This document shows positions 32,901-44,221 of a DNA stretch of 64,000 nt, piece by piece. Made by a program: the position numbers and the translations under genes. How positions within the stretch are numbered: the first letter of the stretch is position 1; the number at the start of each line of letters is the position of its first letter. The notes beneath the pieces were generated by a model that had not been told where the DNA came from, made no database searches, and saw only the letters and a list, made by a program, of their open reading frames with translations. Origin of the DNA: Neurospora tetrasperma FGSC 2508 (lineage: Eukaryota; Ascomycota; Sordariomycetes; Sordariales; Sordariaceae); the NCBI RefSeq assembly GCF_000213175.1, contig NW_009799100.1, positions 186,001-250,000 on the forward strand, read 5' to 3'.

Positions 32901-35900
32901 CGTATAGCATGTACTGATACTGCGAGTCATGGGGGACACCTCCCGATAGAGCGCGTTTGCATCATGTCATGTATCTCGCCGGCTGGCCAGAACGTTTGCT
33001 TGGTCCGGGAAGATTCAACCCGGATATCTGCGTCTGAACGAAGAGACACGCGGGGACGAGCATGATCATGCTTCAAATCTGTGGAGTCTCCCGGTGCTTT
33101 GGTTACGGTTGAGTCGTAGAGTTTTGGCTAGGGGTTCATCTCGGCGGTTGGCAGGGCCCTGGCCGTTTCGTCCTCCGTTTTTCTTTTTCTTTTTTTTTCA
33201 GAAACCCGTTGTGGTCGAGCCGCTGGATCCTGATCATCAGCGGAACCAAGAAATGCATGCTGAGACACACTGCCGGTCGAAACAACGCGGATCGGACGGC
33301 CAATCAGATTGGCAACGTAGCAATACCGTTTCCCACGTACTGCTGCTCTTTTACCGCTCCGTTTGAGCGCGATGCGCCCTCCCGCTACTACCCACCCCAC
33401 CCCACCGTATCTGTTGATTCTGGAACGGTCCTTGACTCAGAGGAACAAAACCATACCAGCAGGCTGTGGCCCTCCAGCAGAAACGTGATCTAGCCGATTG
33501 TTCCTTGTAATGAGACCATGCAGGCACAAGGAATAAGATCCGGTATCGCTCACACAACGGAATAATGTCTGAGATTTAGCATTCGAGGCACCCGCCGTGG
33601 CATGGTGAAGGGTGCTGGAAAGCGACATAAGGTTTTGGCCTTGTATTTGACGAGCAGCACGTTGAAGAAACCGATCACGATGCCACCGTCCAGCCCCGTG
33701 ATAGCGCCGATATGAGTGTTCGGGGTATTTGTCGTCGAGAAGCCTGACGAGGTCTTCCATGTTGGTGGCGTGTATAGGCTGACGATCGGGGCGAAGGTCC
33801 GCTTCCTGGGTTCTATCAAACTTGCCCGAGTGATGTTGAGAGAAACAGATAAGCGGCACTGTCTTTGGGGAGAAGAGAGCAGGGCAAGACTTTGTTTCCC
33901 CAATTTGACACTGGAACATGGTGACACCGAGGCGCTGCGGTTCCCGCTGAGCTGTGTCATACGGACGTAAGAGCTCGTAATCGGCAGCGCATACACAATA
34001 TATAGTGCTCGCATTACTGCAGGATCGAGGGGGGAGAGGAGATGAAGTGGGCTTGCGGCTACGTGCAGGTTGAGATGACAGTAGTTAGCGCATTTTCGAG
34101 GTACGGCAGGTGCTGCGATGAAGTCGGAGCAGTGTTTACGCATGTTGCCACACCCGGCACTGGAAGCGTGTTGCGCAGCTCGACAGAGCGTACCTGGCTT
34201 CGTTGCAAGAATACCGAAATGAAGTCAGAGGGCATGCATGGTCTGAAGGCTCCATCAATCATCATAAGCAGAGTCGATGACGAGAAGCACAATAACACAA
34301 CGGCCTGATTGGCACTTGCCGGACAGACGAAAGGCGCGTGTTGATGGGAAAAGCGAGAGAAAAGCTTGTTAGCTGACCCGAGGGATACAAGATGGTGTTT
34401 CAAGAGCCGATGAGGCGCACCGCACGCAGATGGACGCTCTATCGGAAATCGACATGTGTGTACTAAGAAGAGGGCGCCTGCGCCTGCGTACGCGTCTGCA
34501 TTGGTGGTGAAACTTGACATTGCGAGGTACTCGATAAGTCCGGGATTGGAGGTTGGGTACGGCCGTTGATGTGTTTCAAGCCTGGTCTCCACGATTGACT
34601 GCCCATATAGGGCGGCAGACAAGGTCGATCCAGTCGGCATGCGAACCCTGACAGCCAAAACCAGGTCGGCCCTGTTGTGGTGAAGCTATGGCGGAAGCCC
34701 TAATCGTCATAACATGCCTTTTGGCTGACTCGAGGATTGGCAACCGGTTAGCGGGGCGCGTTCCCGCCGTCTTGATGTGTCCCGTTGATGGGTTGAAAGG
34801 CGTGTCGATTTGCCGTACGCACATGGCATTCAGCAAGTTGCAGATCGCCAGAGAGTTGCCACGCTGGATTAAGCCCAAACTGGCCAGAAAGACTCGGCAC
34901 AGGGTTGCAATTTCAGTGTGTGTGTGTGTCGGTGGCGGCTCGCAATGCGGAGGCGCATCTGACAACGGACTCGGCCGACCATGCCGGACGGTAACAAGGC
35001 TGTGCCTGGCAACCAACCAATTCAGCGATAAAAATCCCGGTAATTGCCTGTAGTGTAGTGTAGAGCTCGTGGATGGCCGGTTTATCCAAACGGGCGGAAT
35101 AGGCCACGTTCCTGGGTAGCCAAGCAGTAAACCCTTTTCTCAGAAAAGGATTTCACATCAGGGAGCAGTCTCCTGGAAGAAGCGGTTAGCATCCTGGTCC
35201 GAGGACGAATCAAGCGACGAAAGAGCGCGTGGGAGCGGCGCGTTCGGTACGTACCTGTACTGTGGTGGGTGCAGGACATGGGACAGACAGCAGAGTTGCG
35301 AAATCTGCGACATGTTGCCCTGGTGGTTGCACCGGATCACTACCGAACGAGATCTGCGCTAGTGAATTCTTGGTAGTTTGTCGAGGCATGTCAGCCACTA
35401 GAACTGCTTTAGGTTGTAAGTCGACCTAGACCACCAGTTCTGGAAATCAGTCAGATGAAAACCTGATGACAATGTACTTTCAGGATCTTTACCCAGGGGC
35501 AGGTCCAATTGCTACACCAAGGCTAGGACGGGAATCATGGCGAGAATCCAGCGATATGGTTCAAGCAGGCCTACGAACCTGGGCTGTCGAGGTACTGTAC
35601 AGTTGCAGTGCACAATGTGGACGGCGGTGCGACCCAAGGGTCCTGTGTATGTACAATACTGACCGGTATTGTACAGCACCAGTCGAGTGCCTCTTCAGCG
35701 ACAGGGGGGCAGTGACCTGGGGTAGCAGCATGTATAGGCTAAAAATCGCTTCTTCACCCTGCCATTCCAAGAGCCCTACTGACGGGATGATACATGCCTT
35801 CAGATTGAATCGAGCACCTTGCCGCAATAAGGCTGCTAGCCTTGGGTCCTCGCATACCCAGTGGTTGGATCGTGGAGATCTTGCTGGGACGGCAAGGTGC

Positions 35901-36612
35901 AAAGATAGCGCAGACAGAGAGGGCATCAAGCACTACGCATGTCGGGAACGTGTGGGATCTGGGCTGCACGCTTTCTCCTGAGTACGGCCGTAGGATCGTG
36001 GCGAGAGAGCAGAGAGAGAGAGCGAGAGAGCGAGACTCGAGAGACTACCAAAATGGACATGGAGCTTTGAGTGCTTGCAGAAGTCTGTCTGCTGGTCTGG
36101 GATACTGCCTGCATAAGTGTTTGGAGTCTTGATCCCCCCTCTATCATCAGCAACGACCGACTGATCCCGACATCTTGGGTGTCCCTGGTCGCCATTACCC
36201 GTCCCTGGGCAGTCCCCTGGTGCTGTGGTGGTGCAAAGGCTGCAACTTGATTTCAGCCATGAATAGCTCGACGATTGAGTGGACGGGAGCACTTTGTTGG
36301 CATTTGACGTTTTTGCCCTTTTTGTGCAATGGCGATGCCGTCCGTCTGTCATTCCCTGGCTAGCGTCGTGTTCGTGATCAGGCTTGTTGACGTCGCCGTC
36401 CAGTGGAAATCGGTGCCGAGCACTAGAGGTACCTCTTCTGTTCGTGTTGCAGTCCCGACATCGTTTCTCGTCTTACGACCCGGGAGATGAAAGGCGAGGG
36501 TGATGGCTTGGCACGTCTGCGTAACATGTCGCGCTTGTTCCGTCTCGAAATAGGGTCTTTGATCGTGTCTTGATCAAGTGCGAGGAGACGGGAAAAGTAA
36601 GGGCACAAAAAG
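26946..36612. other. Gene-poor region, left and central part
   Basis: Nearly 10 kb with no supportable gene. Open frames up to about 200 codons exist on both strands (for example 31030-31554, 31664-32200 and 34059-34658, all minus), but they overlap other frames, lack motifs and have no splice-linked partners. The base composition is not visibly AT-rich, so it does not look like heavily RIP-mutated repeat DNA. A GA-rich tract lies at 36000-36040. Long non-coding transcripts or distal regulatory DNA for acon-3 are possible. Confidence 0.5.
35650..35675. repeat. 10-bp perfect inverted repeat, 6-base loop
   Basis: TGTACAATAC at 35650-35659 is the exact reverse complement of GTATTGTACA at 35666-35675. 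A related TACTGTACAGT lies about 60 bases upstream. It could be a binding site for a dimeric regulator or a hairpin; there is no gene close by. Confidence 0.7.

Positions 36613-36643
<31 letters not shown>
36613..36643 (+). repeat. A31 homopolymer tract
   Basis: An uninterrupted run of about 31 A, followed by AAAG-type imperfect repeats to about 36660. A run this long is also a place where assembly errors in length are likely. Confidence 0.9.
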
Positions 36644-36657
<14 letters not shown>

Positions 36658-36660
36658 AGG

Positions 36661-39600
36661 GACGAAAACAGAAGATGTGGTGGGGGTTCGAGCAACGAAT
36701 GGCGAACGGTCAGTGGCCAATGTCGAGAACTGAATGGAATTGTCCACTGAAAGATTTGGACGACGTCCGACGAGACAACTGAAGCGGGAAGGAAGAACTG
36801 AATGCAGTCAGGGTCTGGTTTGGCAATCAGATGAACTGCCAAGTGGAAGTGGGGTCATTTGGGAACTGGCGGCTGACAAAGGACCGTCACGAGCCGTCGG
36901 TGCTTGATTTCATCCGAGTTTAATTGGACACAGGGGCAGCTCCAAGTGGATCCTTAATCATAGGTACTCGACGGAAGCTCCAGCTCAAGCAGGCAGCTTG
37001 CCGGAAGAACCACTGCATGAGCGCGCCTTCCTCACCATGAGCTTCAAAGTCTGATCGCCGCGATGCCTGATGTGAACGAACCACAAAGATAGGTGGCGGG
37101 GAAGGAGCTCAGTCAGAGTTTTCACGAGATGACGAATGCTTCATCGAATGACTGAATGGCAGGCAGGTGCGACAATGACCACCACCCGCACTGCAGTTGG
37201 CAAAAGGGAGAGAGTCCGTCTGCGGCAGACCGCCGGTCCATTTCTGTGACTGACGGCAGCTGAGATGGTGGGTGGTCCATTCAGTTGTTCAATGCGCCTT
37301 TGTTCGGCAGCATCACCACTTGGATGCCAATGTCACTCTCTCCGTCATGACCGAGATTTGGACGTTACCTGCTACCACCCAACTGCCAACGCCGACAACT
37401 CCCACTGCTACACCAGCATCCCGAACTACCGAAATGATTTGTCTTCTCGGCAACCACACTGCGCACGCGGGAGGCTGGAGGCGGCACTCCCGGCGACGGC
37501 AGCAACCTTGATGACGACCACCACCACCACCACCACCGCCACCGGGACCGTTGTAGGCAGGAAAGAGCAGAGAAAGAGGAGGAGAGGAGGAAGGACTTGA
37601 CAGATCCAGGGCAGAGACGGGATGCTGGAATGGTACCCGACGAGATGACTGCCAGTCCCAGGACCAGTCCCAGGACCAGTACCAGTGATACGGATGGGCA
37701 ACGGCCCCTTGCGGCTCGGTCACCTTTCGCGATACACAAGCCCGACAGGCAATGGACTATTCCCACCAGGCCCCCCGGCACCGATTGCTTGTCGGGCATC
37801 CTGGCAACCTTTTGGCCTCCGAGCAGCATTGCCCGTCTGGTGGTCTACCAGCAGCATCTCTCCCATCGGCCAGCTGCGGGTTCACGCTGCGCTGCTGCTG
37901 CTGTTGTTGTTGTTGTTGTACTTCATCAGCTGCTGCGAGTGTTGCCTCCATTTGCGTCTCTGTCTCCGTCTCTGTGGTCCGCCCACCCACAGCACCCGGC
38001 ACCCAGCATCCAGCATCCAGCACCCAGCACACATACCATCCATACACACACAAGGCCTGGCAGGTGTCCATGGCGGGGAACTCCATGGCAGATGGATGCT
38101 GGACAAGGAAAACAATCCAAGCTGCACCCTCGAGAGGATATGGAAATGGTATCCATCAAGAGAGACCAGAAATTCACCAACGTACGTCCGTATCAGCCAC
38201 AGTCCAATACTGCTTGTTCAACCACACCTGTGGTCTGCATTTCGTCAGTTCCCCCCCATCTCGCCCCAAGCCTGACCCCTGGAGAGAGACCTCAAGAGAC
38301 ATACAGCCAAGACGGAACCCTCCAGTGCAGTTGCAGTTGCAGTTGATCCAGACGCAAATGGACGTCGGGCATGTAGTAGTGTAGTGGGTGATGTGGTGCT
38401 AACGTTGGGAAAATGTCAACCCCAGCCAGACCCAAGCCGTCCACCACAGGTCTAGTACAGCTACATACAGAACATGCAGCGACAAGAGCGCCTCCCACCT
38501 TATTTGCGACGATGGCTTGCTGCTCCAGCCCGGCCCCAAGAGCAGAAACCGCCGTCTTGAAGCCTCATCCATACCGTCATGGTCAGGTTGGGGTGGCCAA
38601 GAGCAACTCCCATCCACATGGTTGCCGATATGCTTGCTGAGGATGATGGGTTGAGGATGTGATGCGCTGCGTCTTCATCACTCCAGAGCTGCCTCTCCCC
38701 GTCTCGCTCCTTCCTTGTCGAGTCACCAACTGCGTGCCGGGATGCCTTTCCCAGGAGCTACCGTACTCGCGTACCTCATCTCCCCCTCGGGTACTGTTCC
38801 ATACCCAGTCAGTGTACTCACTGCAACAGAACTCCCACGTTGACACCATCATCGGTTCCTTATATCTTGTGATCCGGCCCTCTCCTTCTTCCCATATCTC
38901 ATCATTCCACCTGGCTAGATATCATCCTCTGTCTTGTCTCGGCTATTGTGTCTAAAAATCACACCCACACGGTCCTCTGCCAGACTGCCACCACGCTCTT
39001 TGGCCCAACTGCCCGACATCTGCCACATACACCCTTTCGAGACCAAACGTCTTCGCGTGCTGAGAGCAGGCGAAGAGACGACAGTACCCCCGCTCTTCAG
39101 GTGAATCTCGACTCCGGCAAGGCAGCCACCTGTGGATTGCGATTCGTCCTGTACCCCCCGTACAAACAAGTCCTGCGCAGACAATGTGTGTCGCCTGCCA
39201 GTAACTAAGCACCGACAAGACATAGAGCTACTGCTAGGTGGCAAGGATAACGTCTTTTGCAAACTTGAGGGCGAAAAAAACTTGGCAACAACATCGACAA
39301 TCCAAAGCCAGCCGGTACGTTCCTTTTCCCGGTCATGCCCCATTCCACACACACACTATTGCCCATCCGCTGCGCAGTTGCGTTGCTGCATCCCAACACC
39401 ACGGGCCAGACGCCGTGGGATTTTGGCGCATATTTGCATGGGCTTTTGGCGCGATCCTTTAGCGGCCAAGTCCATGCGCTAGGAATTACACGCGCGCTTG
39501 TGTGCTTTCGAGATGACAGCAGCAGCAGCAGCAGCAGCAGCAGATGGGGCTCGGATAGGACCCAAATTCCAGTATCCCGAGTCACGGAACAGAAGCTACT

Positions 39601-40300
39601 GCGTAATAATTTTCGTTTTTGGCAGACAGACGGGGGGGAGGCGGGTCAAGTACCGGCAAATCTGTCTCTGGATGGAAGCAACCACCGTTTCTGCCATGAG
39701 TTGATGGCATGAACCCTAGCATGTAACCCCCCTTTGCAGCATGTACGGGGGAGGCATGATCTTTGTGCCTCCCACGGCGCAGTTGCAGCTCCGTGGGATT
39801 CCCGATGATCCCCTTCTGTCGACCTTCTAGCACACCCAATCGCTTTGGACGGATGGCAGTGGAATGCTCGCTGACCATTCAGGCCTACAGGCTGCCTCAA
39901 GCTGCCCTCTTCTTCTCGCAAAGTCGTCGGCGCGCACCCTTCCCAGCTGGACAGCAGACGGAGCACATCCTTCTTGGCAGCGCTCATCAGATCGTGTACA
40001 GTCTACTCGCTCGCTCGGAGCGCTCAAGGCCGTATTGGTCGGTGGTGCGAAGCGGCGGGTCCCGGAAAAAAGCACCAGAATTTGGCAGAGAATCATTTGC
40101 GCATCTCCCTTGGACGGCGCATCACCATCATCGAGCGAGATCTCGGTCCTATCTTGGTAGCGAGGCGGCAGATTGCAAGTACACAAGACCTGGGATCACA
40201 GGGTTGAAATCACCGCTGCAGCAGCATCAGCAGCTGATCTGGGATTGGGCCTACGCAGATCGACACCTACCATAGCTCCCCGGTTCGTTCCCCATCAGCA
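36661..40300. other. Gene-poor region upstream of acon-3, triplet-repeat rich
   Basis: I see no supportable gene. Triplet runs occur at 37517-37540 (CAC), 37890-37919 (CTG then TTG) and 39517-39543 (CAG). Open frames across them give poly-Gln or poly-Val stretches on several frames at once, which argues against coding. Purine/pyrimidine-rich segments and repeated CCCAGCA units (37996-38030) suggest untranslated transcribed or regulatory DNA. Confidence 0.5.
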
Positions 40301-41860
40301 GCAATGTCCAATGATGGCTCTGGCTAATACGCCTCGCAGACCCATCTAACCCATCCCTGCGCGCCCAAGCCCAGCCCTTCCGCTCCGCTTACACAGAACC
40401 CATCCATCCCTCCATCCCTGTTCAGCGACCCCCTGCTGCTGGCCCGTCTTTCGAGACCCCCCCTGCCCCTAGTTCGTGGCTACATTCACCCCCCTCGCCT
40501 TGGGTGTTCACGTCCACTTACACGGCGCTAGTCTTCCTCATTCAGGTCAGCTTCCCCATTCCAGTCTTGTCCCCTGGCTTTTGCGCTTGGAGGGATCCTT
40601 GCCCTCACATTTGCCCACTCTGTTACATTTTTGCTTTTGATTTTTTTTGCAGTGCTTCTTTTGCATGCCTTTTTTCTTGTGATTTTTTTTATCATATTTT
40701 ATTGAATTTATGGTCATGTTGCGGTTTTTTTTTTTTTTTTTCCAACTGACTTGGTATATGAACGAGCCTTTTGTCCGTAACCCCTAGCATTTGCATATTT
40801 CCGGGCTAGTTGAGCCAACCTCGTTTTCCCCCGTCACCAGTCACACTTGTCACTGAACTGGACCAGAAGAGCGAGGTCACTGGGTACGTTGACCTTACAC
40901 CCCGCCCAGCGGTGGTGATCTCCCCGATATCCAATTACCCTTGCATGATTGGCATGTCCCCCTCCAAAGACAACAACATAACAACAATCTTGAATTAAAC
41001 GGCCGGACCAGTTTGAGTTCCGACCCGCCCCCCCCTGTCTACCCGCTTTTCCACTCCCTCTCCACTCTGATCTACCTGGCCTTCCGACGTCGTCATCTGC
41101 CGGCTTGACAAGGTGAAAGCACAGCTGCTGCACCCAGGCCGGAGATAGCACGCATCCAACATCGAGATACATACCCACTTGTATCTACAGACAGGGACAA
41201 GGTAGCCTCCCCATACGGAGTGGAGACGAGCCGGACGGGTGATGTGCGACTTGCCGTCATATTCCCCTTCTTAGATCTCAGACATCCTCCATTCCTGGCC
41301 CTGACTCTTCATTCCTATATACTTGCCCAGCAATGAACGGTTTTGATGGTCCGTTCCCCCGATCCCTTTTCTACACATAACACCTCCCCCAAAGACACGC
41401 AAAGCTTCTTAAACCCAGGAGAAACCAAGTGTCTCGTCGCTGTCTTGAATACCATTCATTATCCACACGCTCTCTCGTTTGCTTCTCTTGCTCTCCCTCT
41501 TTCTCGCCGCTCTGACACGCCAGTTATGCGAACAGGTTCGGGATAGCTGCATCAAATCAAATCTCACCCCAAGCTTCAACAATTCAACGTACCAAGGTAG
41601 CGCTTCCGACGGCAACGGCTCATCATCCGCCAGTCCAACAGCCAGCAAATAAAGTGCTAGAGACTTTCGTGTACGTTCTCACCATCTCGGTCTCCCTTTT
41701 ATCAGTGTCATTCCATTCCTCCTCTTTCCTCCTCTTGGGTCCTAACACCAGTGCTGATTGCCTCTCCACCGCTAGCATCTATCGCAAACTCATCACATCT
41801 CTACGCGGCTCCGCGAAAAAAATACCCATCACAAACTACAGTCATCTCAAATCAGTTTGA
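40301..41860 (+). promoter_or_regulatory. Probable promoter and 5' leader of acon-3
   Basis: This stretch is C+T-rich on the plus strand (for example CCATCCATCCC at 40400-40420 and many CTC/TTC tracts up to 41720), as is usual for leaders in these fungi. A TATATA-like sequence sits at about 41317. Short upstream open frames (from 41343 and 41654) precede the coding start. An in-frame TGA immediately before the ATG at 41861 fixes the start. Exact transcription starts cannot be read from sequence. Confidence 0.4.
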
Positions 41861-44221
41861 ATGTCGTCCCTCAAGTTCCAACAGCCTGTATACAAGGTGT
41901 ACGAGGTAAGTCAGCCTAGAGTCAATACGTGACCGACAGCGCCGCCACCCGCACCTCGGCCTGAGACTCGAGGCTAACACATGTTCTCACTTTGACACAG
42001 CCCGGCTATCATCCGCAACGGACCATAATAGTCGACGAGCAAATCGACTCTCCGGAGACACTGACGATTCGGCTAGAGGAAGAAGCAGCAGCACGTAACG
42101 GTGGGGACCTCGACGGGAATTCCCCGAATGGTCTTCTGCCCATGGCTGCCTACAAGACTCACCTGCAAGGTGTGTACCTACCATCTATACTACTGCCCAT
42201 ATCCTGTACAAGTGCTAATCCGGCCATGTTTGCTTGTAGGGTATGCAGAGTCCACATACCCGCCGTACGCGTCACAGCCATTTGCTTCACAACAGACCGA
42301 AAATGCCGCCTCCATTAACCAGCTTGCCTTTGCGGCCAATAACGCCGTAACAGGTCAATACCTACCTCAGACGAGCTCCAACATCACGGTCCTCTCTTGC
42401 CATCCCGGCACTGGAACGTACGGCACAAAGGTCGCTCTCAGAGTCTCCAGTCAATACGATATCCTTTCCGGGACCATGGCAGCATCAACACCCTACGTCT
42501 CCATCAGCTTTGGCTCTCAAAGATGCCCAGCGCATGTTCAGCGAGGATCTCCAGATGCGAACGGCTCCTGCATCTACGTTGTCACGGCCGATGCGCCTGA
42601 ATTTCTGTCAACAGGCTGCCCATCGCTCGGCAACGTGCCCCTGTCTTTGCTTGTTGAGACCGCCAACGGCAGCGAAATTGCGCGGGTACCAAACGCCGGC
42701 ATGTTCTCCTACAGCGATGGTCAGGGTGGAGTTGGTAGTATTGGAGGTTCCGGTGCCGGGAGCCCGCCTGACCTGGGTAGCCCGAAAGATCGATCACCCT
42801 CCCACCGAGCAAGCCCACCAACACACCATGGGCTTGAGGGGGATTCGGCTACAACAACGTATGGTTTCCCTCCTGGCGTCTCGCCCACACAAGCACAGAC
42901 CTACGGCCACAACACCAACAGCATGCTTGGGGCTTACCGAAGCGGGTCCTTCTCTGAGCATTACTCCCGGACAGGGCCAGTTCTGCGCTCACCGCATGGT
43001 TCAGGATGGGGATTTGGAGGACATATGGAGTCGATCCGAAGCCCGGCAACCACCATTCCTCATACTTCCCACACAGGATTGACCCGCACCAGTTTGTCGA
43101 GTATCAGCTCGTCATCTAGCGCACCGACCCTCACAAGAACAAGCACGATTCCTCAGCAAGGGGGCTCTGGTGGACATGGCGGCAATGGATACGGATACCC
43201 CTTGTATCAGAACAAGGCCACGCTCAACATTGTCGGTGACCTTGGGTCCATGGCGGAGAACTGGACCCAGGAAGAGTTTGAGAACAAGCGAAGGATCGTC
43301 ATATTCGACAAGTCACAACACGGTGCCGTTCTCACCACCAGATTCAAGCCCGTCAACGTGACGGAGAGGCCTTCAGGCGCCATTTGCATTAGCTGCATCT
43401 GGTGGGCTGAGAAGCAGGAGTGCTATGTCACATCGGTGGATACCATCCATTTGCTTGAGCAACTAGTTGCGGCGCCAAATCGATTCTCGGTGGAGGAGAG
43501 GAACCGAATCCGAAGGAACCTCGAAGGATTCCGCCCCTTGACGGTCAGCAAACAAAAGCCCGACAGCGAGGAGTTCTTCAAGGTCATCATGCAGTTCGGT
43601 AACCCCAAGCCGAGAAATATTGAGAAGGATATCAAGGTGTTTGCGTGGAAGATCTTGGATCAGGCGTTGAAGAAGATCATCTCCAAGTACAGCACTTCGC
43701 CATCGGCCCTCAGCATTCCCGCCGCACCATCTGCAACTGGTCCCCTGTACGGCCTGCCACCCACACCGAGCACAGTCTCGTCTACCGATCAGTCTTCAAC
43801 GGGCTACATGGGTGCCAGTCACCATCTCGCCGACTCACTGGCAAGTCCACGGCCTCTTGGCGGTGCCTCCTCATGGACGCCGTACGGGACTTCGGGCAGG
43901 CCCATGTCGCCATCACGACAAACCAGCTCCCCCATGTCGGTACCCGGCCTCCGCATCTCGACCCTTTCGGGCGTGTATGACAATAGGGGATCCACACAAA
44001 GCCTTTCATCGCCGTATGGTATGACAAGTTCAACACAGCATAGCCCCCATTCGCATCATGCCCACGGCAATTACGTACAGTCCGGGGTGTCGGTATCACA
44101 AGGGCCCCGCGCATGGGATTCCAGCTATGGTGTGACGGATAGCTATGGCGCCGCACAAACCAGCCATACCCATAGCCAGGTTTATGGTGGCGGAGCCTAT
44201 GCGGATGTACACCGCGCCTAA
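41861..44221 (+). CDS. acon-3: Medusa (MedA/Acon-3) conidiation regulator
   Basis: Predicted exons are 41861-41905, 42001-42169 and 42240-44221, giving 731 residues; donors GTAAGT and GTGTGT, branch sites CTAAC and CTAAT, acceptors ACACAG and TTGTAG, phases 0 and 1. Residues of about 116-230 look like an immunoglobulin-fold (IPT/TIG-like) domain. The highly conserved medusa core is at about residues 401-555, with GAICISCIWWAEKQECYVTS, SVEERNRIRRNLEGFRPLTV and NPKPRNIEKDIKVFAWKILD. The flanks are Ser/Pro/Thr/Gly-rich and probably disordered. In Aspergillus, MedA controls the timing of conidiophore development; the Neurospora orthologue acon-3 is needed for conidiophore maturation. It is nuclear and lacks a classical DNA-binding domain that I can see. 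The gene stands alone behind a 20-kb gene-poor region, consistent with complex developmental control. Confidence 0.95.

Noticed and set aside
31030-34658. Open frames of about 170-200 codons in the gene-poor region (minus strand)
   Set aside because: No motifs, overlapping frames on the other strand and no coding-like composition; expected by chance in GC-balanced DNA.
37597-38384. Three overlapping long plus-strand frames with triplet-repeat tracts
   Set aside because: All three phases are open at once because of CTG/TTG repeats and low stop density; none has a domain.
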